A stretch of DNA of 48,156 bases from Acidisphaera sp. S103 (GTDB taxonomy: Bacteria > Pseudomonadota > Alphaproteobacteria > Acetobacterales > Acetobacteraceae), in NCBI RefSeq assembly GCF_009765975.1, contig NZ_LMUJ01000034.1:100596-148751 (forward strand), written 5' to 3'. Shown here piece by piece: positions 9,801-18,100 of this stretch. How positions within the stretch are numbered: the first letter of the stretch is position 1; each line of letters starts with the position of its first letter. The notes beneath the pieces are model-generated. The model was given only the letters and a program-made list of their open reading frames with translations. It had not been told where the DNA came from and did not search any database. Position numbers and translations under genes: made by a program.

Positions 9801-12800
9801 GATGCGGTGGCAGATGCACTCGACGCAGCACTCGGTCGGACCATACAGATTGCACAGCGCCGCGCTCCGCCGATGCGGCGCCGACAGCAGCCGATCCACC
9901 AAAGCCCCGGTCAGCGCCTCCGCGCCGATGGTCAGATGCCGCAGAGTGAACCGATCCGCCCACAACCCGGCCTCCAGCCCCACCGCCAGCAGCGACGGCG
10001 TAATACTCAACACCTCGATACCATGCCGGAACAGGAACGCATCCAGCCGCCGAGGATCCCGCTTAACAGCCTCCGGCACCAGGTAGAGCGTATCGCCCCG
10101 CGGCAACGACCCAAAGATCTCGTGCACCGACACGTCGAATACCAGCGACGCCATCGCCGCCTGCCGCAGCCCGCGTCCCAGGTGATCGTACAAGTCGCGA
10201 TCCAACCAATGCGCCAGGTTCACCGCCGCTCGATGCGGCACAACGACGCCTTTCGGCACGCCCGTGGTGCCCGAGGTATAGATGACATAAGCCGGCGACT
10301 CCGGCCTTACCGGCGCAGCCGCCAAGCCCCCACCCACGGCATCCCGATCCGCTTCCAGCACCGGCAGTTCGGTCAGCCCACCAGCGCGTTCGGTCAACCC
10401 AGACCCCGCCGTCACCACAGCAACGCAACCGCTGGCGGTCAGCAGTTCCCCCAGGCGCTGATCGCTCTGTGCCGGATCGAGCGGCACCCACGCCCCACCA
10501 GCCAGCAAAATGCCGATGACCCCGACCACCGCCTCGACGGTCCGCTCCGCCAGCAGAGCAACCCGAACGCCATCCCCGCCAAAACCCACCAACCGGTGCG
10601 CCAAAGCCGAACCCGCGTCCAACAGCGCGCGATACGACAGGCTGCCCGCCTCATCGACCACGGCGATCGCATCCGGCGTGCGATCCACCTGGGCGAGGAC
10701 CAGGTCCACCAGCGTCTCCCCCGCCGGCCACACCACCGCGGTCTGGTTCGCCGCGGCCAACGCCGCCGTCGCGGCACCGTCGAGCAGAAGCAGCCGCTCG
10801 ACAGGGCAATCCGGCGTCGCCCGCAGCCCCCCCAGCAGCGTCCGCAACTGCGCCGCAAAACCGGCGATACGCGCCGGCGCAAACAGCGACGTGCGGTATT
10901 CCAACGCCAGACTGATCCTCGAATCCGATGTCTCGGCAAAAGCGAACGTCAAATCGAAGCGGCTGGCCGTCGCCGGCAGCGCCAGCGGCGAGACACTGGC
11001 GGCACCAAGCCGCAACGCGCCAGCAGCGGCAGGCTCGAACGTCACCATCACATCGAAGATCGGCGAACGACCCGGATCGCGGCTGACCTGCAACTCATCC
11101 ACCAGCCGGTCGAACGGATAATGCTGATGCTCCAGCGCCCCCTGCACCGCCGCGCGAGTTCCGGCCAGCGCAGCGGCAAAGTCCGCCGCACCATCGATCG
11201 CGAGGCGCAGCACCAGGGTATTGATGAACACCCCGGCCACGTCCTGAAGATCCGGATGGGTGCGCCCCGCCACCGGGAACCCGAGGCGCACCTCCGGCGC
11301 CCCCTGACCGCGCAACTGCACAGCCACCAACGCAGCCGCGGTCATGAACAACGTGGCACCGCCGTCGCGCGCCAGCCGCCGCAGCGTGTTGCTCTCCGCC
11401 AGGTCGAACGAGACGACCAGCGTCTCGCCGCGCGGATCGGCCACAGCCGGCCGCGGATAATCCGGAATCAGCTCCAGCGGCGGCAGCGGCAACGCCAGCA
11501 GCCGATGCCAGTGCGCTCTGTCCGCGGCGACAGCATCACCGTCCAGCAACGCATTCTGCCAGACCGCGACGTCCCGATAGCGATAACGCGGACCCGGCGG
11601 CGCCGGCCGGTTCGGCGGCAACGCATACAGCCGGTTCAGATCCCGTTGCAGGATCGCCAAAGTCTGCCCATCAGCGATGATATGGTGCAGCCCAAACAAC
11701 AGCGTGTGCGCCGCCTCACCATGCTGCAGCAGAGCCACGCGGAACGGCGGTTCGGCCTCCAAGGCAAAGCCCTGCCCGAAGAAGTCCCGAATCGCCGCAT
11801 CCAGCCCATCCGCCGAGACATCGCGCCGTTCGATGGCCACCGGCCCGGCCGACAACACCACCTGCCGAGGCTCGCCGTCGATCGACGGAAAGACCGTGCG
11901 CAGCGCCTCATGTCGGGCAACCAGAGCGTCTATCGCGGCGGACAGGGCAGCGCCATCCAGCGCCCCCTCGATCCGGAACGCCGCCGGCAGCAGATAGGCG
12001 GGGCTGCCAGGCAGCATCCGCTCCAGCACCCACATGCGCCGCTGCGCATGAGACAACGGATAAGACGGCGCATCCTCCACCAGCGCGATCGCATGCGCCG
12101 CCGCCGGCACCGCGGCCCGCAACCGCCCCGCCAAACCAGCGACACTCGGCGCGTCGAACAGGTCCCGCAATCGCAGATCGCGGCTGAATTCCTTGCGCAG
12201 CTTGGCGATCAACTGCAACGCCTTCAGGCTGTGCCCACCCAGGGCAAAGAAGTCGTCGCCAACGCTCGGCACCACCCCACCGCCCAACACCTCACCGAAC
12301 AGCGCGGCCAAACGCCCTTCCAGCGCATCGCGCGGCGGTTCCGCCACCTTCGCGACAACCGCCTCCGGCCCCGGCAGACGCTTACGATCGATCTTACCGC
12401 TCGGCAGCAGCGGCATGGCGTCCAGCAGCACGATCCGGTTCGGCACCATCCAGGCCGGCAGCCGCCGAACCAGCGCCTCACGCAGCACCGCGACCGACGT
12501 CCCGGATTCAGCGACCGCATAAGCCACCAACTCGGAGTCACCCTCGGCCCGCACCAGCACCTGCCCGACGCCATCGCACGCCGCCAGCGCCGCCTCGACC
12601 TCACTCGGCTCGATGCGATAGCCGCGGAGCTTCACCTGATCATCCGCACGCCCGAGAATTTCAATCTCGCCGTCATCCCGCCAGCGGCCCAGATCGCCCG
12701 TGCGATACAGCACCATATCCGGAGACCCCGGATGCACGACACGCCGAGCGGCCGTCAGGTCCGGCTGATCCAGATAGCCACGCGCCAGCCCGACCCCGCC

Positions 12801-15167
12801 AATGCAGATCTCACCCACCACACCAGCCGGGCACAGCCGCCCGTTGCGCGACAAGATCGCCACGGTCTCACCCGGCAGCGCTCGGCCAATGGACAGCGGC
12901 GCCGCACCCAGGCGCTGAGTCGTCGACCAGATCGTCGCCTCGGTCGGACCATAGACGTTGAACACCGCCGGCCCGCCCAGCGCCACCAGTTCCTCGGCCA
13001 TCGCCGCAGGCAGCTTCTCGCCGCCCACAAGCAGCACCTTCAGCCCCGCCAGCACCGCTGGCCCGCCAGCATCCAGAAGCGTCCGCAGCCGAGACGGCGT
13101 CACCTGCAGCACGGAAATTCGCTCTCGCTCGATCGCCGCCAAGACCAGTTCTGGATCGGCCGCCTGCTCCTCCGTCGCGACCACCACGGTCATGCCGTGT
13201 GCCAGGCTGCACAGCAGTTCCAGCACCGAGATATCGAAAGTGATCGTCGTCAACGCCAGGATGCGGTCGCCAGGACCCAGGCCGAACACGTTATCCAGCG
13301 TGGAAGTGAAGGCCGCGACATTGCGATGCTCCACCATCACGCCCTTCGGCCGCCCGGTCGACCCGGACGTGTAAGCGACATACAGCAGATCCGCCGGCCG
13401 AGGCGGCTCGCCACCGTCGTCCGCCTCCCACTCCGGCTCCATCATCAACACCGGCAACCCGGCCGGCACCGCATCCAGGCTGTCCTCCGGCAAGGCCCCA
13501 TCCGAACCCGGCACCGCCAACACCACCCGAGCACCACTGTCCCGGCACAGCATGGCGATGCGCTCCGCCGGATAACCCGGGTCGATCGGCACATAAACCC
13601 CGCCCGCTCGTGCCACCCCAAGGATCGCCGCCGGCAACAATTCCGACCGCCGAGCCAGCAGCGCAACGCGATCATCCGGCCGCAAAGTCACCGCTGATCG
13701 CAACTTGCGCGCCACGCCCCCGGCAAGCCGATCCAGTTCGGCATACGTCAGCGTGCGATCCCCACAACGCACCGCCTCCCGCTCGGCATAACGAGCCACC
13801 GCCACCGCAAACTGCGCGACAGGCGTCGTCGCCACCGGCGCATCGACAGCCGCGGCCCCACCGCCAGACACCAGCGGCAACGTCTCTAGCGCCTGCTCCG
13901 GCGCCCCCAGCAGCAGTTCGACCAGCCACCGCAGTTGTTCGTCCAACCGAACCACATCCGCCGACGACAACCGAACCGGGTCGTATTCCAGCTTGAAACA
14001 CGGCGCCGCACCGAGGACGACACTGACCGACAGCGGATAATGCGTGTGCTCGAACAACTCGACGTCCGAGATGTCGCCGCCATCGCCGATCTGCTGCTCG
14101 ATCGGATAGTTCTGCACCAGCATCACATGATCGAACAGCGTGCGTCCGGCCTCGGCCTGAATCTCCGCCAGCGGCAGGAATTCATGGGACCGGCGAGCGA
14201 TCATCTCGGCCTGCAACCGCCCGAGCAGGTCCAACAGACTATCGCCGGCACCCCAGGTGACCCGCACCGGAACGGCATTGATGAACAGTCCCAGCATCTG
14301 CTCGATGCCGAGGATAGCCTCCGGCCGGTTGGCGATCACCGAACCGAAAACAACGTCGTCACGGTCCAGCAGACGGCCCAGCAACAACCCCCAGACCGCA
14401 TGCGCCAGCGTCGCCACGGTGACCCCAGCGCGCACCGACAGGCCACGCAACCGCTCGCCCGTCGCCGCATCCAACGCGACATAGTGGGACACTGGCCGCT
14501 GTGTCGCGCCGGCCCGATCGCGCACCGGAGACGCCAACTCCTCATAGTCCGCAAGCCGGTCCCGCCAGTAACGGCGCGCCGCGGACGCATCCTGCTTACC
14601 CAGCCATGCAATGTACCGGCTGAACGGCGCCGGCGGCGGCAGGTCGTCCAAGCCACCCCCACCGGTGACCGACTGCAATGCCGCCATGAACTCTTGCTGC
14701 AAGATACCCAGGCACCAGCCGTCCAACAGGATGTGGTGGTGGCTGAACACCACCTCGCAGGCGCCGCCACCCAGCTCGAAGCGAGCAATCCGCGACGGCG
14801 GCGCGGCAGCGAGGTCGAATCCGGCCAGCCGGTCGGCCTCTTTCCACTCCGCCAAATACCGCTGCTGTTCGGCCGGGGACAGGCGACGCAGGTCCTCACA
14901 CCGGATCGACGGCGGCGCCTGCTTCAGCACCGCCTGCAACGGCCTGGTACCGGCCTCATAGACGAATACCGTGCGCAGGATGTCGTGGCGCCGATACAGC
15001 AGTTCCCACAGCCGCCGGAATGTCGGCACGTCCGGCGCATCCGCCATGCGGAAGCTGAGCTGCTCGAAGTAGGCCGTCGAGGCGGGATCCTCAACGGCAT
15101 GAAACAGCATGCCCTCCTGCATCGGCGACAGCGGGTAGATTTCCTGCAGGTTGTCCCGGCGCAGCAC
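3837..15167 (-). CDS. Terminal NRPS, three modules: C-A-T, C-A-T, C-A-T-E, thioesterase
   Basis: A 3776-residue peptide synthetase and the last enzyme of the line. Approximate domain order by residue: C 6-432, A 445-938, T 947-1018, C 1030-1458, A 1475-1972, T 1980-2055, C 2072-2490, A 2505-3005, T 3015-3085, E 3099-3505, TE 3515-3755. The first C begins IYPLSPMQEGMLFH, the form seen in D-donor C domains such as SrfAC, which fits the epimerase at the end of the preceding protein. Pocket residues read DILQLGVIWK (Gly), DVHSTGLVEK (unassigned) and DASTIAAVCK (Tyr or another aromatic). All three T domains keep the phosphopantetheine serine. The TE has GYSGG with the serine codon at 4371-4373 (residue 3599). 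Translation starts at GTG 15167, only 2 bp after the previous stop, so coupling is likely. The start is chosen because the C domain begins within ten residues of it. Confidence 0.95.
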   Translation of the reverse strand: MLRRDNLQEIYPLSPMQEGMLFHAVEDPASTAYFEQLSFRMADAPDVPTFRRLWELLYRRHDILRTVFVYEAGTRPLQAVLKQAPPSIRCEDLRRLSPAEQQRYLAEWKEADRLAGFDLAAAPPSRIARFELGGGACEVVFSHHHILLDGWCLGILQQEFMAALQSVTGGGGLDDLPPPAPFSRYIAWLGKQDASAARRYWRDRLADYEELASPVRDRAGATQRPVSHYVALDAATGERLRGLSVRAGVTVATLAHAVWGLLLGRLLDRDDVVFGSVIANRPEAILGIEQMLGLFINAVPVRVTWGAGDSLLDLLGRLQAEMIARRSHEFLPLAEIQAEAGRTLFDHVMLVQNYPIEQQIGDGGDISDVELFEHTHYPLSVSVVLGAAPCFKLEYDPVRLSSADVVRLDEQLRWLVELLLGAPEQALETLPLVSGGGAAAVDAPVATTPVAQFAVAVARYAEREAVRCGDRTLTYAELDRLAGGVARKLRSAVTLRPDDRVALLARRSELLPAAILGVARAGGVYVPIDPGYPAERIAMLCRDSGARVVLAVPGSDGALPEDSLDAVPAGLPVLMMEPEWEADDGGEPPRPADLLYVAYTSGSTGRPKGVMVEHRNVAAFTSTLDNVFGLGPGDRILALTTITFDISVLELLCSLAHGMTVVVATEEQAADPELVLAAIERERISVLQVTPSRLRTLLDAGGPAVLAGLKVLLVGGEKLPAAMAEELVALGGPAVFNVYGPTEATIWSTTQRLGAAPLSIGRALPGETVAILSRNGRLCPAGVVGEICIGGVGLARGYLDQPDLTAARRVVHPGSPDMVLYRTGDLGRWRDDGEIEILGRADDQVKLRGYRIEPSEVEAALAACDGVGQVLVRAEGDSELVAYAVAESGTSVAVLREALVRRLPAWMVPNRIVLLDAMPLLPSGKIDRKRLPGPEAVVAKVAEPPRDALEGRLAALFGEVLGGGVVPSVGDDFFALGGHSLKALQLIAKLRKEFSRDLRLRDLFDAPSVAGLAGRLRAAVPAAAHAIALVEDAPSYPLSHAQRRMWVLERMLPGSPAYLLPAAFRIEGALDGAALSAAIDALVARHEALRTVFPSIDGEPRQVVLSAGPVAIERRDVSADGLDAAIRDFFGQGFALEAEPPFRVALLQHGEAAHTLLFGLHHIIADGQTLAILQRDLNRLYALPPNRPAPPGPRYRYRDVAVWQNALLDGDAVAADRAHWHRLLALPLPPLELIPDYPRPAVADPRGETLVVSFDLAESNTLRRLARDGGATLFMTAAALVAVQLRGQGAPEVRLGFPVAGRTHPDLQDVAGVFINTLVLRLAIDGAADFAAALAGTRAAVQGALEHQHYPFDRLVDELQVSRDPGRSPIFDVMVTFEPAAAGALRLGAASVSPLALPATASRFDLTFAFAETSDSRISLALEYRTSLFAPARIAGFAAQLRTLLGGLRATPDCPVERLLLLDGAATAALAAANQTAVVWPAGETLVDLVLAQVDRTPDAIAVVDEAGSLSYRALLDAGSALAHRLVGFGGDGVRVALLAERTVEAVVGVIGILLAGGAWVPLDPAQSDQRLGELLTASGCVAVVTAGSGLTERAGGLTELPVLEADRDAVGGGLAAAPVRPESPAYVIYTSGTTGVPKGVVVPHRAAVNLAHWLDRDLYDHLGRGLRQAAMASLVFDVSVHEIFGSLPRGDTLYLVPEAVKRDPRRLDAFLFRHGIEVLSITPSLLAVGLEAGLWADRFTLRHLTIGAEALTGALVDRLLSAPHRRSAALCNLYGPTECCVECICHRIIPGVAEAAVPIGRPIANTRVHLLDERLRPVPFGVAGEICLAGSGLADGYLGQSELTAERFVTLPGQPEERVYRTGDLAWRRVDGAIQFLGRRDNQVKIRGYRIELAEVEHHVLRQPGVRAAVVLPVEDALACWFVAEGEADVGSLRTALAVALPPYMVPSHLIPVAALPVTVSGKIDRAALPAPAPSGEVTAEPPVGPVEQALAAIWGDVLGCGAVGRSDDFFALGGHSLKAVRVVTAVRDRLGVDLPLSALFAAPTIAQQALLLATPEPVEADGVVPHAPEQDDYPLTAAQLRLWLLAQGDGNAAYGLAAGFRLDGALDLPALEAALESLVQRHESLRTVFPVVDGEPRQCVLPVRPWRVVVAPLSAGEDVATACQEAAAAPFDLAVGPLLRVRLWKVADDRHVLLVALHHIIGDAASLDVLMRELVTLYRDGELALPPLTRQARDFAVWEERRADDPRQAVSRDYWLTKLGGERPVLELPTDYPRPALRGWQGRTLDARLPAAVAEGLEALARGEGVSLYVMLLALSKLLLRRWSGQDDILLGTVVTGRDSAALDGQIGFYVDTLALRDIVRSDEPFVDLVRRVRDTLDQAVAHRRCGFDSIVRALGAGGDLSRNPLFDVMLVLETAVEAAPSVPGLRISPLPLESGISKLDLTFHFRRDAEGLGVAIEYRTDLFAEARIRRMLGHVRALAESVTRDRASPVGQLEMLPAEERALLARFADGGVLPVPDGRIQDLFAAQVAAVPDRAAVVSPSGVLSYRQLDRMAKRVAALLIGAGRLRSGEAVLVMLDRTESWLAALLGTLKAGGVYMPADRQHPPGRVTSMLRRSHCRLALAEMAPPGMTKLAEQDGLSLFVSAEQPDDVGASLPDDTAYLIFTSGSTGEPKGVVLGHRGFVNMITRQIETFGVGPEDRVVAFASPAFDASLSEVFMALLCGAAVVPADAGTVADARVFPDYLHRYGVTVATLPPAYLSALGRPDLGTLRVLITAGEAPVAADLRHYASRLRYFNAYGPTETSVCATIWEVPADGPADDDLPVGRPLTNTSIHVLDADLQPVPVGVAGEICVAGMGLAFGYLGNPDLTGLSFVDGLGTRLYRTGDRGVWRPDGLLSYGGRIDRQVKIRGQRVEPAGVERALEALPSVAQALVLACGQDATDRHLVAWLVRRDGIEPPSSEAIRGRLAETLPSAQVPAHIVWLDAFPRTVNGKIDQAALPMPAVADAVDHAPPRTDDEALLAEVFAQVLGVERVGIHQNFFELGGDSIRLLQVTAELGRRQRRIAIAEVYRHPTVAGLAAEMQAGEIGAEQGLIVGPAPLTAAQAWFFRTYRGNRNHFNQSVLLRVRGRLDVDGLETAMRVVVRHHDALRISIAARDGGWRQHFGDVPGGPIASLIDLRDTADADAEMSRHAEVVQRGLDLAAGRVVAAVLCRLPRQDAVLLVIHHLAVDAVSWRIVLDDLAVALDAGRQGRVLQLPPKTHAFRDWAEHQARAALSPALAAERAGWAAVCRIADDLPSGIVRDRVSHTRRIVESSLMAGQRNLEPVLLAAFARALRRHKVVSGPAVVTLEAHGRENIVEGLDVSRTVGWFTSLYPVRLDLAGLTGDAAVAAVRRALEAVPNRGAGFGMLAELTPAPELQRLPGGIGFNYLGRIAAPAGSDLFEPGLASLGDPVDPGSLAPFAIDLLASIEDDTLNLILSHGTAVLDAAVGEQVIGTIVDELCRLPAAGSAMPPAVRPYIGRVADDVPLRLHPDRPHAVFAMPPLFGYGAAFRNVGEQLTNVAFHAFDFIEGDDRITRYVRAIRAHAGGRPLTMLGYSGGGNLAFAVAKGLEDAGTQVARVILLDAPMKLHAIEQDDAAIQAMMDNNLGYFRDRLANDADYGAYMLQPDLRALMLRKMEAFIRYLNGLIDDGRIDADIHLLRSAQDWATPAEWNGWADHTNGRFAIHQGTGDHSHMTEGESLDRNTRIILRILAGDSADDGTPRGPVSPAGLIQT
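3900..4620 (-). other. Type I thioesterase (TE) domain
   Basis: The C-terminal alpha/beta-hydrolase domain shows GYSGGG (nucleophile serine codon 4371-4373), a candidate acid in LLDAP near 4290 and a candidate histidine in GTGDHSH near 3955. It would off-load the chain by hydrolysis or macrocyclisation. By analogy with microcystin and iturin lines, where a beta-amino acid is the first residue, head-to-tail lactam closure onto the beta-amine is plausible but not shown. It directly follows an E domain. Confidence 0.9.
4650..8950 (-). other. NRPS module C-A(Tyr)-T-E of the terminal enzyme
   Basis: The C domain has HHIIGDA near 8544-8571, with alanine replacing the final glycine of HHxxxDG. The A domain has TSGSTG near 7150-7175 and NAYGPTET near 6755-6785; pocket residues read DASTIAAVCK, matching Tyr-type codes and near the Phe code of GrsA. 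The T domain is the GGDSI type usual before epimerases. The E domain carries HHLAVDAVSW, GREN, DVSRTVGWFTS and GFNYLGR, so it looks active and would give a D residue at the peptide C-terminus. Confidence 0.85.
9000..12070 (-). other. NRPS module C-A(unassigned)-T of the terminal enzyme
   Basis: LCL-type C domain (YPLSHAQRRMW; HHIIADG near 11670-11695). The A domain has TSGTTG near 10265 and NLYGPTEC near 9835. Pocket residues aligned to GrsA are D235 V236 H239 S278 T299 G301 L322 V330 E331 K517. This does not match a code I know. The D-V start, G301 and E331 recall arginine codes such as DVWTIGAVEK, so a basic substrate is a weak guess. The T domain (GGHSLKAV) is intact. Confidence 0.8.
12110..15150 (-). 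other. NRPS module C(D-donor)-A(Gly)-T of the terminal enzyme
   Basis: The C domain aligns over its length with the D-donor C of SrfAC and has HHILLDG near 14720-14760. The A domain has TSGSTG near 13350 and NVYGPTEA near 12945; pocket residues DILQLGVIWK differ at one position from the glycine code DILQLGLIWK. The T domain (GGHSLKAL, near 12225-12245) is intact. Confidence 0.85.
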
Positions 15168-15169
15168 GC

Positions 15170-18100
15170 TCAGGTCCAGTCCTGCATAATGCTGTCCAGC
15201 TCGTCCGCACCAATCCCGGCCAACGCCAAGTCGGGCAAATCGGACGCCGCTTCGCCGCCAGCGGCAATGGCGGCCAGGGCGGCGGCATAGCTATCGAGGA
15301 ACCGCTGCATCGCCGCCTCGGCGAAATGCCGCCGGTTGAAGTTCAGCGCCACGTGCAAACAGCCGTCGGCAACGCTCGCCAGCAGGTCCAGCGGCAGCGG
15401 CCGGCGCGTGTTCTGGTCACAGACCGGTCCCGCTGGCTCCTCGGCCAGCCGAAACAGCCGGTCCGATCCGGCATAGTCATCGTCCAGCCGCCCGAGATAG
15501 TTGAACCCGATCTGCGGCCTGGCCTCGGTCATCCCATCTGCCAGCAGCAGATATCCAACCCCACGACGCGGCACCGAGCGGATGGCATCACGCACCGCCC
15601 GCACCTGATCCGCCACCGTCTCGGCACCATCTAGATCGAGCGCCAGCGGATAAAAGGAGGTGAACCACCCCACCGTCCGGCTGACATCCAGTGGCGCCAG
15701 CGCCGATTCCCGCCCATGCCCTTCCAGCATCACCAGGAACCGGCCCGGTCCGGCCTGATCCCGCATCGCCCGAGCCAGCCCCGCCAGCAGCAGGTCGATG
15801 GTCTCGGTGCCATGCACCCGGTTGGCCGATCCGAGCAACGCGGCCGTCACGTCGGCAGGGATGGCGGTCACGACGCTTGCGGTATCGCCGGCAAGATCCT
15901 CGCCGTTTCCGCCCGGCAACTGCACCAGTGGGCCGCCAACCACGCGGCCCCAGTACGCCCGCTCCCGCTCCCACGCCTGCGCCGGGTCCGCCGCCGCCAC
16001 GGCCACCTGGTCGGCCCAGGCGATGAACGACGCGGTGCGCGGCGGCAGCGCCAACGAGGCCCCGGCCTGCCACTGCCGATAAGCCTGCTCCAGATCGCCC
16101 AGCAGGATCCGCCACGACACCCAATCAACCGCGAGGTGATGGATAACCCACAACACCCGGTCACCGTCCGCCATTCGCAACAGAGTCACGCGGAACAGCG
16201 GCCCCGCCCCGATATCCAGACTGGCCTGTGACCGAGCACACAGGGCAGGCAGCCCGTCGGCGTCCGCATTCTCTACATCGACAACCACCCCAGGCGCGTG
16301 CGGCGGAATCTCCCCCCGCGGCACGCCATCGACAACCCAGAAACGAGCCCGCAGCGCATCATGGTGCGCGACGACCGCATCCAGCGCCACGCCAAGCCCA
16401 ACCGGGTCCAGCCGCTCGTCCGTCCGCAGCAGCAGCGCCTGGTTAAAGTGATGCGGTGCCGCGGAGAATTGCGTCACGAACCATGTCTGGATCGGCGTCG
16501 GCGGAAACGGCCCCTCAACCGGCCCCGACGCGTCCGCTCCACTTCGAGCACTGACATGCGGCGCCAGAGCCGCCACGCTGCGATATTGCAGGATATCGGC
16601 CGACACTAGGCTGACCCCGCGCGCACCCAGCCGCGCGGCGATCTGGATCGCTCTGATCGAATCGCCACCCATGGCAAAGAAATCGTCCTCGATCCCCAGG
16701 CGATCCACCCCCAGCACCTCGGCGAACACGGCGCACAATGTCTCCTCCAGCGCCGATCGAGGCGCGACCGACTCCACCGGCTCCCGCGAAGGCGCCGGCA
16801 GCGCATTGCGGTCGATCTTGCCGCTGGCGTTCAGCGGCAGCCGAGGCAGCCGGACGATATGCGCCGGCACCATCGCCGCCGGCACCACCTGCCGCAGATG
16901 GTCGCGCACCCGCTCCAGTGGCGACTCCAGGCGGCGAGGCTCGCCCTGGTCGTCGAACGCCACCCGATGCAGCGGCGTCCCACGGAACCCGTCTGCGACA
17001 TGCGGAACATCGCAGACGAACGGCGCCAACACGATGTCCCCCCGGCGGTACGTACCTTCGACCCGGAAGTTGGGGTTGATCCCGTTCGCCGACAAGCTTC
17101 GGGTAACCGTGCCAACGACCGTATCGCCCGGCACCAACGGCGGCGACGATTCTGCCAACGGCAGATACACCGGCAGCCAACTGGCGACCGACTCCATGAT
17201 GTCCACGGCCTCTTCCGGATGGTCCGCATCCACGATCAGCCGCAGCCAGGCGAGCAACCCATCGATACGCCCCGCCGCCGTCACATCCAGCCGGATGTCG
17301 TGCCGAGACCCGGTCGCCAATGCACCGCGATAATCCAGATCCTCCAGCACGTCGGCGCTCGTAACGACCGCATCCTCCGGCAGGTTCTTCAGACACAGCC
17401 GCAGGTCGAACGCACCACCCTGTTGCGCAAAAATCGGCGCCAGATAGGAAGCAGCGGTCTCCGGAAAACCCAGCGCATTCAGACGATCACCCAGTGCGAC
17501 ACCGGCCAGCCGGGTCAGGCTGCGAGCGGGTAGTTGCGCGGCAGGATCACGCAGCCACCGCCGCGAGGCCTCGATCAGCACCGCCGACCCTTCCGACCCG
17601 CCGATCGACCCAACGATCTCCGAAATGCAGACATCCGCGCGTTCCGGCAGCATCACCCGGGTAATGTCGCCGACAATGACCTCCACGCGGTCCGCCATGC
17701 CCGCCTGGGCAATACGGGCACGCGCCTTCTCGGCCACCTTGGGCGAAATCTCCACCGCGTAAACCTTGCGAGCGCCCGCCTCGACCGCCATCCGCGTCAG
17801 GACCGCCTCAGCGCCCGGCCCGATCTCCAACACCGTCTTTCCAGGCAGATGCCGAATGAACGCGGCCCGGTAGGCGGCATTGCGCTGCTCATCGCCGGCC
17901 ATCGCGCCATAGGCCAGGTCGTCATAGACAAAGAACTCGGCGATCGACGGCCACAACTCGACTGGCTCCCGCAGCGCCACCCACGCCGCCAGCTCCGTCT
18001 GCCCGCCCGGCGCCCGCACCGGCGCCACATGCGCCTCCCGCACCAGATCATGGCGCAGCAGCGCCTGCTCGATCTCCGCCGGTTCCACCCGATGCCCACG

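Noticed and set aside
8565-13697. Very long plus-strand open frame of 1710 codons opposite the terminal NRPS gene
   Set aside because: Its protein is a low-complexity Arg/Gln/His/Pro-rich sequence with no domain. Long antisense frames are expected opposite GC-rich coding DNA, and the minus-strand frame encodes textbook NRPS domains.
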